From the NCBI GenBank assembly GCA_902569055.1, contig CACFSU010000004.1, forward strand, positions 1-64,000: 64,000 nt of DNA, written 5' to 3'. Below the pieces are notes generated by a model. It ran no database searches. It saw nothing but the letters and a program-made list of their open reading frames with translations, and was not told the origin of the DNA. This document shows positions 43,299 to 51,885 of the stretch, piece by piece (the first letter of the stretch is position 1; each line of letters begins with the position of its first letter). The position numbers and the translations under genes are program-made. This DNA is from an uncultured Pelagibacteraceae bacterium (lineage in GTDB: Bacteria; Pseudomonadota; Alphaproteobacteria; Pelagibacterales; Pelagibacteraceae).

Positions 43299-44298
43299 GT
43301 CGATCTTTTATTGTCTTAGAAGAAGTTGTAAATTCAAATCTATATTTTTCATTTGGTCGAGCTAATTTAAAACAAGCTCTAGCCGCTAAAGCCCCCTCAT
43401 GAAAGCCTGATAAAATTAACTTTAATTTTCCTGGATAATTACAAATATCCCCTACAGCATAAATACCTTTCTGGTTTGTTTCAAATTTTTCAGTATCAAC
43501 TTCGATTTTTTTTTTATCAATATTTAGCCCCCAGCTTGCAATAGGGCCTAACTGCATAATCAAACCAAAGAAACCTAAAACATAATTTGTTTTGAGATTT
43601 TTAATTTCTTCGTTGTCGTGCTTAATATCTATACTTTCTAATTTTTCTAAACCACTTACTGCAGTCATTTGGTATTTCGTATAAAGATTTATTTTACCCT
43701 CTTTTGCTAATTCGTGAACTTTATCTACAGTTGTTTTAGCACCTCTAAATTCATCTCTTCTGTGAATCAAATTTACCTTACAATCTTTAGATAATTCAAC
43801 TGCCCAATCTAATGCACTATCTCCTCCCCCAAAAATTGAAACTATTTTTCCTTTAAATATTTTTTTGTCTGTAATCGAATAAAATAACGATTTATTCTCA
43901 AATTTTTCACATTCTTTTATTGAAAATTTTCTTGGTTCGAATGAGCCTACACCACCAGCAATAATAACATTGGGTGTCAAAAAGGAATTACCTTTATTAG
44001 TTTTGACTAACCAATTATCTTTTTCTTTTTTAACTTCTTCAACTCTTTCACCTAAATAGAACTTTATATTAAAAGGTTTTAATTGATTTATTAAATTATT
44101 TGTTAATTCCTCACCTGTGCATTCAGGAATAGCAGGGATATCATAAATTGGTTTATCTGGATAAAGTTCTATACATTGACCACCAATTTTTTCTAGATTG
44201 TCTACTATTTCACAATTAAGACCAATTAGTTTTAATTGATGGGCAGTAAACAAACCTGTTGGACCTGCTCCAATTATTAATGCATCTATTTTATTCAT
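43279..44298 (-). CDS. ferredoxin--NADP reductase, thioredoxin-reductase-like type
   Basis: FAD flavoprotein of 339 aa that moves electrons between NADPH and ferredoxin. FAD binding is seen at LIIGAGPTGLFTAHQLKLIG and the family's KIGGQCIELYPDKPIYDIPAIP; NADPH binding at IFGGGDSALDWAVEL. The redox CxxC of thioredoxin reductase is absent, and the C-terminal SGFHEGALAARACF matches the YumC-type. It starts directly after the ferredoxin stop, which supplies its natural partner. Confidence 0.9.
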   Translation of the reverse strand: MNKIDALIIGAGPTGLFTAHQLKLIGLNCEIVDNLEKIGGQCIELYPDKPIYDIPAIPECTGEELTNNLINQLKPFNIKFYLGERVEEVKKEKDNWLVKTNKGNSFLTPNVIIAGGVGSFEPRKFSIKECEKFENKSLFYSITDKKIFKGKIVSIFGGGDSALDWAVELSKDCKVNLIHRRDEFRGAKTTVDKVHELAKEGKINLYTKYQMTAVSGLEKLESIDIKHDNEEIKNLKTNYVLGFFGLIMQLGPIASWGLNIDKKKIEVDTEKFETNQKGIYAVGDICNYPGKLKLILSGFHEGALAARACFKLARPNEKYRFEFTTSSKTIKDRLGIKGD

Positions 44299-44619
44299 TT
44301 AACCTTGTTTTGATGGAATACTAACTATAAGACCGTCAAGCTCATTTGAAACTAAAAGCTGACAACTTAGTCTACTATTTTTTTTAGGCTCAAATGCCAT
44401 GTCTAACATATCTTCCTCACCATCTTCTTTTTTTGGAAGTTTATTTAACCAATCTTCTTTGACATAAACATGGCAAGTAGCACAAGCCATTCCGCCCCCA
44501 CAATCGGCATCAATACCAGGAATATCATTTTGGACAGCACCCTCCATTACGGTCAAACCATTCTGAACTTCTATTGTATGACTCTGGTTGTCATTAGTAA
44601 TGTAGGTTATTTTTGGCAT
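44299..44619 (-). CDS. [2Fe-2S] ferredoxin (adrenodoxin-like)
   Basis: A 106-aa ferredoxin. I choose the Met at 44619 ([12 protein letters not shown]), not the track start at 44658, because the upstream 13 codons fall within the rhodopsin terminator. The cluster ligands are in [17 protein letters not shown] (C-x5-C-x2-C), with the fourth Cys in RLSCQL near residue 90, as in adrenodoxin and putidaredoxin types. Its immediate neighbour is a ferredoxin reductase. It may feed iron-sulfur assembly or oxygenases. Confidence 0.93.
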   Translation of the reverse strand: MPKITYITNDNQSHTIEVQNGLTVMEGAVQNDIPGIDADCGGGMACATCHVYVKEDWLNKLPKKEDGEEDMLDMAFEPKKNSRLSCQLLVSNELDGLIVSIPSKQG

Positions 44620-44641
44620 TCGAGATTTATATATTAAGTAG

Positions 44642-44682
44642 AAAAAAAAATAGGGCAAGTATGTAAAACATACTCGCCCTAT
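44642..44682 (-). terminator. intrinsic terminator of the proteorhodopsin gene
   Basis: On the coding strand ATAGGGCGAGTATG pairs with CATACTTGCCCTAT (one G-U pair) around a 5-nt loop and is followed by a run of nine Ts. This is the best terminator in the window and separates rhodopsin from ferredoxin transcription. Confidence 0.9.
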
Positions 44683-44702
44683 AAATTTAATTTAAACAGT
44701 AA

Positions 44703-45473
44703 TTATCTGCTTCTTGCACCAGCTGAACTTACTGCAGCAGCCCAGATTACTAGACCAAATGCAATTTTGTTTATAAAGTCAGCTAAGTTGTAAACTACGT
44801 TTAGTGAATTAGCATCTACACCACCTGTTAGGTAACCAAATACATAACCTAATGGGTAAATTGCCCAACCTACAGTTACAATCATTCTCATTGCACTGAA
44901 TGCAGTTACAAGAGATTTGTTTCCACTCTTAGCAGCAGCTTTTCCAGCTTCACCTGAGAATACTTCATAAAGAATGTATACCCAACCTGCCATACCAATT
45001 ATAAAACCAAGCGTAGCGTTGATGTATCCAGCTTCTCCTAAGTATCCACCGATTAACATTACTAATGAACCAATTAACAATCTCCAGAAAATTCCAGAGT
45101 TTGCTTTTCTTACAGCTACTAGAATTAAATAGAATTCTACCATCTGTAATGGCACAGTAATTAACCAATCAATATATCTATATACTGTTGGTGAATCACC
45201 TGTAGTCACCCAAACATCTCTCATGTACATGTAGTGAATGAATGCAATACCAGTTACAAGACCTGCAACAGTTACTGACGTTTTCCAGCCAGGTGCGACA
45301 GTACTTCTTTCCATGAAGAAAAACGCTGTAGCAGCTAACATACCCATTGAAATTACCCAAAAGGAAATTCCAACAAAGTCATCAGAAGCTAACATAGCGG
45401 TCGCAGCGTTTGCAACACCTGTAACACCCAATAGGGCAACAGCTGTAAGAGCAAACAATTTAAGTTTTTTCAT
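44703..45473 (-). CDS. proteorhodopsin, blue-absorbing type
   Basis: Light-driven proton pump of the inner membrane, 256 aa with a cleavable signal peptide and seven helices. The retinal Schiff-base lysine is Lys236 (YNLADFINKIAFGL). The proton acceptor is Asp102 with its partner His80 (FIHYMYMR), and the proton donor is Glu113. The spectral-tuning position (105 in the reference proteorhodopsin numbering, residue 110 here, in TVPLQMVEF) is Gln, which gives blue absorption. A strong ribosome site (AGAGGGAG) precedes the ATG. Retinal synthesis genes are not in the window. Confidence 0.97.
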   Translation of the reverse strand: MKKLKLFALTAVALLGVTGVANAATAMLASDDFVGISFWVISMGMLAATAFFFMERSTVAPGWKTSVTVAGLVTGIAFIHYMYMRDVWVTTGDSPTVYRYIDWLITVPLQMVEFYLILVAVRKANSGIFWRLLIGSLVMLIGGYLGEAGYINATLGFIIGMAGWVYILYEVFSGEAGKAAAKSGNKSLVTAFSAMRMIVTVGWAIYPLGYVFGYLTGGVDANSLNVVYNLADFINKIAFGLVIWAAAVSSAGARSR

Positions 45474-45522
45474 AAAAAACTCCCTCTTTAGTTAGTTTTT
45501 ATTTATTAGTTTATATAAACTA

Positions 45523-45542
45523 GGCTTAAGCTTCCTTAAGCC
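45523..45542 (-). repeat. inverted repeat upstream of proteorhodopsin
   Basis: GGCTTAAG-CTTC-CTTAAGCC is a perfect 8-bp inverted repeat about 50 bases before the proteorhodopsin start. Depending on the transcription start it is either an operator-like dyad or a 5'-leader hairpin. A TATATAA sequence lies between it and the gene. The rest of the 213-base spacer holds only A+T-rich DNA with no further gene. Confidence 0.5.
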
Positions 45543-45686
45543 AAAGTTGTGGTTAAATACCAAATTAAAAGAGTTAATTGAAGACAAAATTGTGATTAAT
45601 AAGCATTGATTTTACTAACTTTTTAAAATTAAATACAATTTATACTTTAAAAATCAAATAAATGTCTAAGCACGAATCAAACTCTA

Positions 45687-47588
45687 ATGTCAGATAAATT
45701 TAGAAAAATTTACGAGCAATCGATTAAAAATCCAGAAAGTTTTTGGCAGGAAGCCTCAAATGATATCTTTTGGTTTAAAAAACCTACAAAAATTTTAAAT
45801 AAATCAAATCCACCTTTCTACAAATGGTTTGAAGATGGAGTGACAAATACATGTTATAATGCTTTAGATATTCATATTGATCAAGGTAAAGGAAATAAAA
45901 TAGCTTTAATTTATGACAGTCCTATTACTGGTAACAAAAATAAATTTACTTACGAAGAGTTAAGATCAAAAGTTTCTAAATTTGCGGGGGGTCTTAAAGA
46001 TAAAGGTGTAAATAAGGGTGATAGAGTTATCATTTATATGCCAATGATACCAGAAGCTGTGATTGCTATGCTAGGATGTGCAAGAATTGGAGCAATTCAC
46101 TCTGTTGTGTTCGGAGGCTTTGCTTCAAACGAACTTGCTAGCAGGATAGATGATAGTAAAGCAAAAGTATTGGTAACTGCCTCCTGTGGATTTGAACCTG
46201 GAAGAACAGTTGAATACAAACCATTGGTAGATGAAGCTATCAAACTAGCTAAACATAAAATTGATAAAATGATTTTATTTCAAAGACCAGGTCACGAAGT
46301 AAAATTAAATACCCCAAATGAAATAAGTTGGGAAGAAACTATTTCTAAATCGGAGGAAACTGAATGTGTTGAGATGAATTCTAATGAATTTGCTTATATC
46401 TTATATACATCAGGAACAACCGGAACACCTAAAGGTATAGTAAGAGACATTGGAGGTCATATTGTAGCTCTTAAATGGACCATGAAGAATATCTACAATA
46501 TAGATGCAGACAATATTTGGTGGTCTGCAAGTGATATTGGTTGGATAGTTGGGCACTCTTATATTGTTTATGCTCCACTTTTTAAGGGATGTACTACAAT
46601 TTTATTTGAAGGAAAACCAGTAGGTACTCCTGATGCTGGAGCTTTTTGGAAAGTTATTTCTGATTATAAAGTAAAATCATTATTTACAGCACCTACAGCT
46701 TTTAGAGCTATCAAGAAGGAAGATCCTGATGGTAAATTTTTTTCCAAATACAACTTAAGTAATTTTGAAAGTTTATTTTTAGCAGGAGAAAGAGCAGATC
46801 CAGATACTATTAAATGGGCAGAAAACTTACTTAAAGTTCCAGTAATAGATCATTGGTGGCAAACTGAAACAAGCTGGGCTATTAGCTCTAATTGTACTGG
46901 AATTGAAATGATGGAAACAAAATATGGTTCAGCCTGTAAAGCTGTTCCTGGATATGATGTTAAAATAATTAAACCGGACCAAACCTTAGCAAAACCAAAT
47001 GAGATGGGAGATATAGTAGTTAAACTTCCTTTGCCTCCTGGAACATTCCCAACTTTATGGAATGCTGACCAAAGGTATAAGGAAAACTATATGTTAAATT
47101 ATGAAGGTTATTATCAGACATATGACGCAGGTCACATAGACGAAGATGGTTACATATGGATTATGTCTAGAACAGACGATATTATAAATGTTGCTGGTCA
47201 CAGATTATCTACAGGTGCTATCGAGGAAGTATTATCAGAACATCAGTCTGTTGCTGAATGTGCGGTTCTTGGTATAGCCGATAAATTAAAAGGCCAATTG
47301 CCTATAGGTTTAGTAGTCCTAAAATCAGGTGTTGATAAAGATAATGAAACAATATCAAAAGAATGTGTTCAAATGGTTAGAGAAAAAATCGGGCCTGTAG
47401 CAGCATTTAAAGTGGCTATAGTAATTAAAAGATTACCTAAAACAAGGTCTGGTAAAATTTTAAGAGGAACTATAAGAAAAATTGCTGATAATGTTGAATA
47501 TAAAATACCGCCTACAATTGATGATCCTTTAATTTTGACAGAAATAAAAGAAGATTTGATAAAATACAAAATTATAAATAATGCTTAA
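45687..47588 (+). CDS. prpE: propionyl-CoA synthetase (AMP-forming acetyl/propionyl-CoA ligase)
   Basis: Activates propionate, and probably acetate, to its CoA ester. The 633-aa protein has the ANL-superfamily motifs YTSGTTGTPKGIVRDIGGH, HWWQTETSWAI and the acylation Lys in PKTRSGKILRGTIRK near the C-terminus. The VRDxGGH extension and length match PrpE rather than Acs (about 650 aa with VVHTTGGY). Its stop region overlaps the SMR gene by eight bases. It diverges from proteorhodopsin. Confidence 0.88.
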   Translation: MSDKFRKIYEQSIKNPESFWQEASNDIFWFKKPTKILNKSNPPFYKWFEDGVTNTCYNALDIHIDQGKGNKIALIYDSPITGNKNKFTYEELRSKVSKFAGGLKDKGVNKGDRVIIYMPMIPEAVIAMLGCARIGAIHSVVFGGFASNELASRIDDSKAKVLVTASCGFEPGRTVEYKPLVDEAIKLAKHKIDKMILFQRPGHEVKLNTPNEISWEETISKSEETECVEMNSNEFAYILYTSGTTGTPKGIVRDIGGHIVALKWTMKNIYNIDADNIWWSASDIGWIVGHSYIVYAPLFKGCTTILFEGKPVGTPDAGAFWKVISDYKVKSLFTAPTAFRAIKKEDPDGKFFSKYNLSNFESLFLAGERADPDTIKWAENLLKVPVIDHWWQTETSWAISSNCTGIEMMETKYGSACKAVPGYDVKIIKPDQTLAKPNEMGDIVVKLPLPPGTFPTLWNADQRYKENYMLNYEGYYQTYDAGHIDEDGYIWIMSRTDDIINVAGHRLSTGAIEEVLSEHQSVAECAVLGIADKLKGQLPIGLVVLKSGVDKDNETISKECVQMVREKIGPVAAFKVAIVIKRLPKTRSGKILRGTIRKIADNVEYKIPPTIDDPLILTEIKEDLIKYKIINNA

Positions 47589-47913
47589 GACTTATATTTT
47601 TTTAATTGGAGCTATATTCTTTGAAGTAGCTGGAACAATGTTATTGCCTGTATCTCAAAACTTTACAAAACTTATCCCTACAGTTGCTTTAGCTATATTT
47701 TATTTATCTGCATTTTATCTTTTAACTTTTGTAGTTAATAAACTTCCTATAGCAATTGTTTATGCTACTTGGAGTGGTCTTGGGATTTTTACAATTGCAA
47801 TATTAGGATATATATTTTTTAAACAAACTCTTGCTTGGCAGGCTATTGTTGGATTATTTTTAATAGTTATTGGTGTTATTTTAGTTAACAGCTATAGTTT
47901 GAATAAATTCTAA
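47581..47913 (+). CDS. small multidrug resistance (SMR/EmrE-like) transporter
   Basis: A 110-aa protein with four hydrophobic helices. The essential membrane Glu is in IGAIFFEVAGTMLLPVS (EmrE Glu14 equivalent), and the conserved IAIVYATWSGLGI and FFKQTLAWQAIVGLFLIVIGVILVN motifs follow. SMR proteins export quaternary ammonium cations or guanidinium by proton antiport, and some move betaine or choline, which would suit this organism's osmolyte traffic. Substrate is unassigned. Confidence 0.9.
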   Translation: MLKTYIFLIGAIFFEVAGTMLLPVSQNFTKLIPTVALAIFYLSAFYLLTFVVNKLPIAIVYATWSGLGIFTIAILGYIFFKQTLAWQAIVGLFLIVIGVILVNSYSLNKF

Positions 47914-47921
47914 AAGTCAAA

Positions 47922-48692
47922 ATGAAAGCATCAGTTATCATCGCAAATTTTAATAGCGGTAGATTTATTAAAGAGTGCATAGAGTCTTTAAGATCACAAA
48001 CTTACAACAAAATTGAAATTATTTTTTTTGATGATAATTCTAAGGATAACTCTTTGGAAATAATCAAAGATTACAATAATGTTAAAATTATTAAAAATAA
48101 AATCCAAACTAATTTTGGATCATTAAATCAAATCAATGCTTTTAAAAAATGCATAGAAATTAGTTCGGGAGAAGTGATTTTTTTTTTAGATAGTGATGAT
48201 TATTTTGCTATAAATAAAATAGAAAAAGTAATTAGTACTTTTCAAAAAAATAACGACAAAATGATCATTTTTGACTTCCCAATTGTAATTAAAAAAAACA
48301 ATAAATTATTTATTAAAAGAAAAAATAATTTTCTAAAAACTTACTGGGGCTATATTCATCCTACAAGCTGTATTTCAATAAGAAAAAAATACATAAAAAA
48401 AGTTTTTGACACAGTATTAGATAATGAATTTACAGACATATGGTTAGATTTGAGAATTTTGATATTTGCGAAATATTTTTACAAATATGAAACTTTAAAT
48501 GAAAACTTAACTTTTTATAGGCAAACTGAAGATAATATTTCGTCTAAATTTAAAAAATTTTCTAGAAATTGGTGGTTTAGAAGAAAAGAAGCTCACGATT
48601 ATTTTTTTAACTTGATGAAAAAAAATGATTATAAAATTTCTAAAAATTTAGATTATTATTTTACTAAATTTATTACCAAATTAATTAAATGA
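47922..48692 (+). CDS. family 2 glycosyltransferase
   Basis: A 256-aa GT2 enzyme with a soluble GT-A fold: ASVIIANFNSGRFIKECIESLRSQTYNKIEIIFFDDNSKDNS at the start and the metal-binding FFLDSDDYFA (DSD) near residue 90. The C-terminal half is basic and aromatic-rich. It overlaps the next gene by four bases, and both are extremely A+T-rich. The pair probably modifies a surface polysaccharide; donor and acceptor are unknown. Confidence 0.85.
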   Translation: MKASVIIANFNSGRFIKECIESLRSQTYNKIEIIFFDDNSKDNSLEIIKDYNNVKIIKNKIQTNFGSLNQINAFKKCIEISSGEVIFFLDSDDYFAINKIEKVISTFQKNNDKMIIFDFPIVIKKNNKLFIKRKNNFLKTYWGYIHPTSCISIRKKYIKKVFDTVLDNEFTDIWLDLRILIFAKYFYKYETLNENLTFYRQTEDNISSKFKKFSRNWWFRRKEAHDYFFNLMKKNDYKISKNLDYYFTKFITKLIK

Positions 48693-49492
48693 ATAATATT
48701 TTAATAGTAGGTAAAAGAGGATTTATTGGTAATAATTTATCAAAGTATCTTAAAAAATATTATATAGTAAAACATATAGCTTTTAAAAATTTAAAAAAAT
48801 ATAAGTCAAAAATTAATAAATTTGACTATGTTATAAATACATCAATCAATAAAAATTATATTGAAAATAAATACAATATTAAATTCGATAATGATCTTAC
48901 AATCTCAAATTTGATTAAAAATGATAAAACTACATACATTTTTTTAAGTTCTAGAAAAGTTTATAAATCTAAAGCAAATATTAAAGAAAATAGCAAACTT
49001 CTACCAAAATCAAATTATTCCAAAAATAAATTAATTACTGAAAAAAAATTAAAAAAAAAATTAAAAAATAATATTCTAATTTTAAGAGTCTCTAATGTGA
49101 TAGGAAATAAAGGTTCAATTAAAAAGATTCATAAAACCTTTATAGATATCTTCTTTATTAACTTAAAAAAAGGTTTCATTTTAGATAATGGGAGAAACTA
49201 TAAAGATTTTATAGGAATTGATAAATTATGTGAAATTATAAAAAAAATTATTCAAAAAAAACTTCTAGGAGTTTTCAATGTATCTATAGGTAAAAAAATA
49301 TATCTTAACAATATAATTAAATGGTTAAATAAATTTAATAAACAAAAAACTATAAAAGTATTAAAAAATAATAATAAAATTGATTCATTTTATCTAAATA
49401 ATGAAAAATTAATGTCCAAAATTAAAATTAAAAATTCAATATCTGAATTAAAAAAGTTTTGTTATAAAACAAGTAAAAAAAATTTCACTTAA
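48689..49492 (+). CDS. NAD(P)-dependent sugar epimerase/reductase-like protein
   Basis: A 267-aa extended-SDR protein. The N-terminal motif is ILIVGKRGFIGNNLSKYL (G-x2-G-x2-G), followed by FLSSRKVY and the catalytic SNYSKNKL (Y-x3-K). It resembles nucleotide-sugar epimerases or dTDP-4-dehydrorhamnose reductases but is short and very Lys/Asn/Ile-rich, so its exact reaction is unclear. It overlaps the 3' end of pyrC by four bases on the opposite strand. Confidence 0.72.
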   Translation: MNNILIVGKRGFIGNNLSKYLKKYYIVKHIAFKNLKKYKSKINKFDYVINTSINKNYIENKYNIKFDNDLTISNLIKNDKTTYIFLSSRKVYKSKANIKENSKLLPKSNYSKNKLITEKKLKKKLKNNILILRVSNVIGNKGSIKKIHKTFIDIFFINLKKGFILDNGRNYKDFIGIDKLCEIIKKIIQKKLLGVFNVSIGKKIYLNNIIKWLNKFNKQKTIKVLKNNNKIDSFYLNNEKLMSKIKIKNSISELKKFCYKTSKKNFT

Positions 49493-50799
49493 ATCGAAAA
49501 AAGTAACGGAACACCCTCTGGATCTCCAAGAATCTTTCCATCTTTCATTTTAATTTTTCCACCAACTATTGTTGCAATTGGAGTGCCTTTAAATTCAAAA
49601 CCATTAAAAGGAGACCAACTACATTTGCTCTCAATATCTTCATTTTTGATAATAGTCTTTTTATTCATATCAACAATTGTAAAGTCAGCATCAAAACCTT
49701 TTTTTATAAAACCTTTGTTTTTAATTCCAAAAATTTTTACTGGATTTTCACATACTAAATTTATTAATTGTTTAAGAGATAGTTTTCCATCATTTACATG
49801 ATTTAACATAACTGGCATCAAAGTTTGAACTCCTGGCATCCCTGAAGGTGAATTAGGATATTCCTTATCTTTGTTTACCTTTAAATGCGGAGCATGGTCT
49901 GATCCAATAGTATCGTTATAATTATTTTTCACTGCATACCATAATCTATCATAATGTGATTTGTCTCTTAACGGGGGATTCATTTGAGCATATGTGCCTA
50001 GTTTGTCATAACATTCTGGTGCATAAATCGTCAAATGCTGTGGGGTGATTTCAAATGTGATATTACCTTTATGTTGAGACAAGAAATCTATTTCTTGCTT
50101 TGTGGTGATATGAAGCACATGAGCTTTTTTATTATAACGTTCTGCAATTCTTACTATTCTTCTAGTAGAAGAGATTGCGCACTCTTCGCTTCTCCAAACA
50201 GGATGTGAATGTACGTCACCTTTTTTAATTAATTTTTTATTGTTATTCAAAATTTCTTCATCCTCTGAGTGGACTGCAACAACTTTTGAGCTATTTTTGA
50301 ATACTGTTTCAATATCTTTTTCATCAGCAACTAAAAGATTCCCAGTTGAAGAACCTGCAAAAAGTTTAATTCCACAACAACCCTCTAAATTTTTTAAATC
50401 TGCTAATTCTTTTGCATTATCGGCAGTAGCACCAAAATAAAAAGCATAATTGCAATACATTCTATTTTTAGCGAGATCTAATTTTTTTTGAAATTCTTTT
50501 TTAGTTGATGTTGGTGGATTAGTATTAGGCATTTCAAATACTGCAGTAATTCCTCCAGCAACTGCAGCTCTGCTACCGGAATGAAGATCTTCAGTATCTG
50601 TAGACCCAGGTTCTCTAAAATGAGTTTGAGTATCTATACATCCTGGTAAAACCGTTAAACCTTTGGCTTCAATAATATCTTTTGCTTTATCAGAAATTTG
50701 ACCTATCTCTTCTATTTTTCCATTTTTAATAGCAACATCTACATCTTTTAATTCACCTTCGGTATAACATTGCCCATTTTTAATTATTAAATCTAACAT
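49489..50799 (-). CDS. pyrC: dihydroorotase (type I)
   Basis: Pyrimidine synthesis enzyme closing carbamoyl-aspartate to dihydroorotate. The 436-aa amidohydrolase shows the zinc motif DTQTHFREPG, a probable carboxylated Lys in GIKLFAGSS, metal His residues in AVHSEDEE and AHVLHITTK, and the catalytic Asp in TIGSDHAPH. The C-terminal half (GTPIATIVGGKIKMKDGKI) is the amidohydrolase beta-sandwich. Allantoinase and hydantoinase are relatives, but the motif set and length favour dihydroorotase. Confidence 0.88.
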   Translation of the reverse strand: MLDLIIKNGQCYTEGELKDVDVAIKNGKIEEIGQISDKAKDIIEAKGLTVLPGCIDTQTHFREPGSTDTEDLHSGSRAAVAGGITAVFEMPNTNPPTSTKKEFQKKLDLAKNRMYCNYAFYFGATADNAKELADLKNLEGCCGIKLFAGSSTGNLLVADEKDIETVFKNSSKVVAVHSEDEEILNNNKKLIKKGDVHSHPVWRSEECAISSTRRIVRIAERYNKKAHVLHITTKQEIDFLSQHKGNITFEITPQHLTIYAPECYDKLGTYAQMNPPLRDKSHYDRLWYAVKNNYNDTIGSDHAPHLKVNKDKEYPNSPSGMPGVQTLMPVMLNHVNDGKLSLKQLINLVCENPVKIFGIKNKGFIKKGFDADFTIVDMNKKTIIKNEDIESKCSWSPFNGFEFKGTPIATIVGGKIKMKDGKILGDPEGVPLLFSI

Positions 50800-50845
50800 T
50801 TTTGATAAAAGTAATTATATTAAATAAATAAGATATCAAGTAATT

Positions 50846-51733
50846 ATGAAAAACAATGTTTACATATTGGAAGACAGAGCAATACTTTATATTAATGGTA
50901 TAGATTCTAAAGATTTTCTTCAAAATCTAATTAGTAACAACATAAATAAAGTAAGAGATAACTCTAGTTGTTTCGCATCTCTATTAACTCCTCAAGGAAA
51001 GTTTCTTTATGAATTTATAATTATTAAACATAAATCAGGCTATTTTATTGACTGCGAAAAATCTCAATCTGAAGAAATATTTAAACAATTAAATACTTAT
51101 AAAATTAGATCAAAAGTTGAAATTTTAAATTTAAGTAATGAGTTTGTTGTTGCAAGTTTTGGATATGAAAAATATTCATCCATTAAAGGTTCAAAAAATA
51201 TTTTAGGTTATACTTTCAAATACCGAGAGGATCCAATTATTTTAGATCCAAGAAATAAAAATTTGGGTGCTAGATTAATCATCAATTTAGAGAAACTATA
51301 TTTATCATTAAAAAAATTAGACTTAAAAGATGATAAAATTGAAAAATATTATAATGAAAGCCATAAACTTGGAATAGTTCCCAAAAATTTAAATCAATTA
51401 CAAAATAAAATATTTGGAATCGAATGTAATTATGAAGAGCTTAATGGAATAGATTTTAAAAAAGGATGTTATGTTGGTCAAGAAAACACTGCCAGAATAA
51501 AATTAAATAATAAGCTTTCAAAAAGATTGCTGCCTATTGAAATTATCGATGGAAAGCTATCTGAAGATGAAAAAATTTATAATAATGACGTCGAAATTGG
51601 AAAAGTTTTAATAAATGAGGAATACCCCTTTGCGGTAATTAAATATTTAGATAAAAATTTTAATAAAGATCAAACATTTCAAAGCAAGAATGGAACTTTC
51701 AAAATTTTTATACCCGAATGGCTAAAAATTTAA
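50846..51733 (+). CDS. ygfZ: YgfZ/GcvT-domain folate-binding protein
   Basis: A 295-aa tetrahydrofolate-dependent protein that supports iron-sulfur cluster enzymes. The diagnostic signature KGCYVGQENTARIK (K-G-C-Y-x-G-Q-E) is near residue 212, with the essential Cys present. The N-terminal DRAILYINGIDSKDFLQNLISNNI matches the family. It is alone on the plus strand between pyrC and tRNA-Leu, with a spacing of about 46 bases from the divergent pyrC start. Confidence 0.92.
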   Translation: MKNNVYILEDRAILYINGIDSKDFLQNLISNNINKVRDNSSCFASLLTPQGKFLYEFIIIKHKSGYFIDCEKSQSEEIFKQLNTYKIRSKVEILNLSNEFVVASFGYEKYSSIKGSKNILGYTFKYREDPIILDPRNKNLGARLIINLEKLYLSLKKLDLKDDKIEKYYNESHKLGIVPKNLNQLQNKIFGIECNYEELNGIDFKKGCYVGQENTARIKLNNKLSKRLLPIEIIDGKLSEDEKIYNNDVEIGKVLINEEYPFAVIKYLDKNFNKDQTFQSKNGTFKIFIPEWLKI

Positions 51734-51738
51734 TTTTT

Positions 51739-51824
51739 TGGTGCGGCCAGAGAGATTCGAACTCTCATGAACTAAGTTCACACGGCCCTCAACCGTGCCT
51801 GTCTACCAATTTCAGCATGGCCGC
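51739..51824 (-). tRNA. tRNA-Leu (anticodon GAG)
   Basis: The minus strand folds as a class II tRNA. The acceptor stem GCGGCCA/TGGCCGC has discriminator A and an encoded CCA tail. The D arm contains AATTGGTAGAC, the anticodon stem CACGG/CCGTG holds loop TTGAGGG (anticodon GAG at 51788-51790), a long variable arm TGTGAACTTAGTTCATG follows, and the T arm is GAGAGTTCGAATCTCTC. It reads CUC and CUU leucine codons. Confidence 0.95.
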
Positions 51825-51885
51825 ATTGTAAAATGCCTCACATTAAATCAATGACAAGTAGGTTTCAAATTGATAAATTTTCATT

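Noticed and set aside
44620-44658. Longer ferredoxin start ([13 protein letters not shown])
   Set aside because: These codons lie in the proteorhodopsin terminator T-run and hairpin; the family start is the Met at 44619.
44965-45495. ORFs of 67 and 85 aa overlapping proteorhodopsin
   Set aside because: They are frame shadows of a gene with strong family motifs and have no recognisable features of their own.
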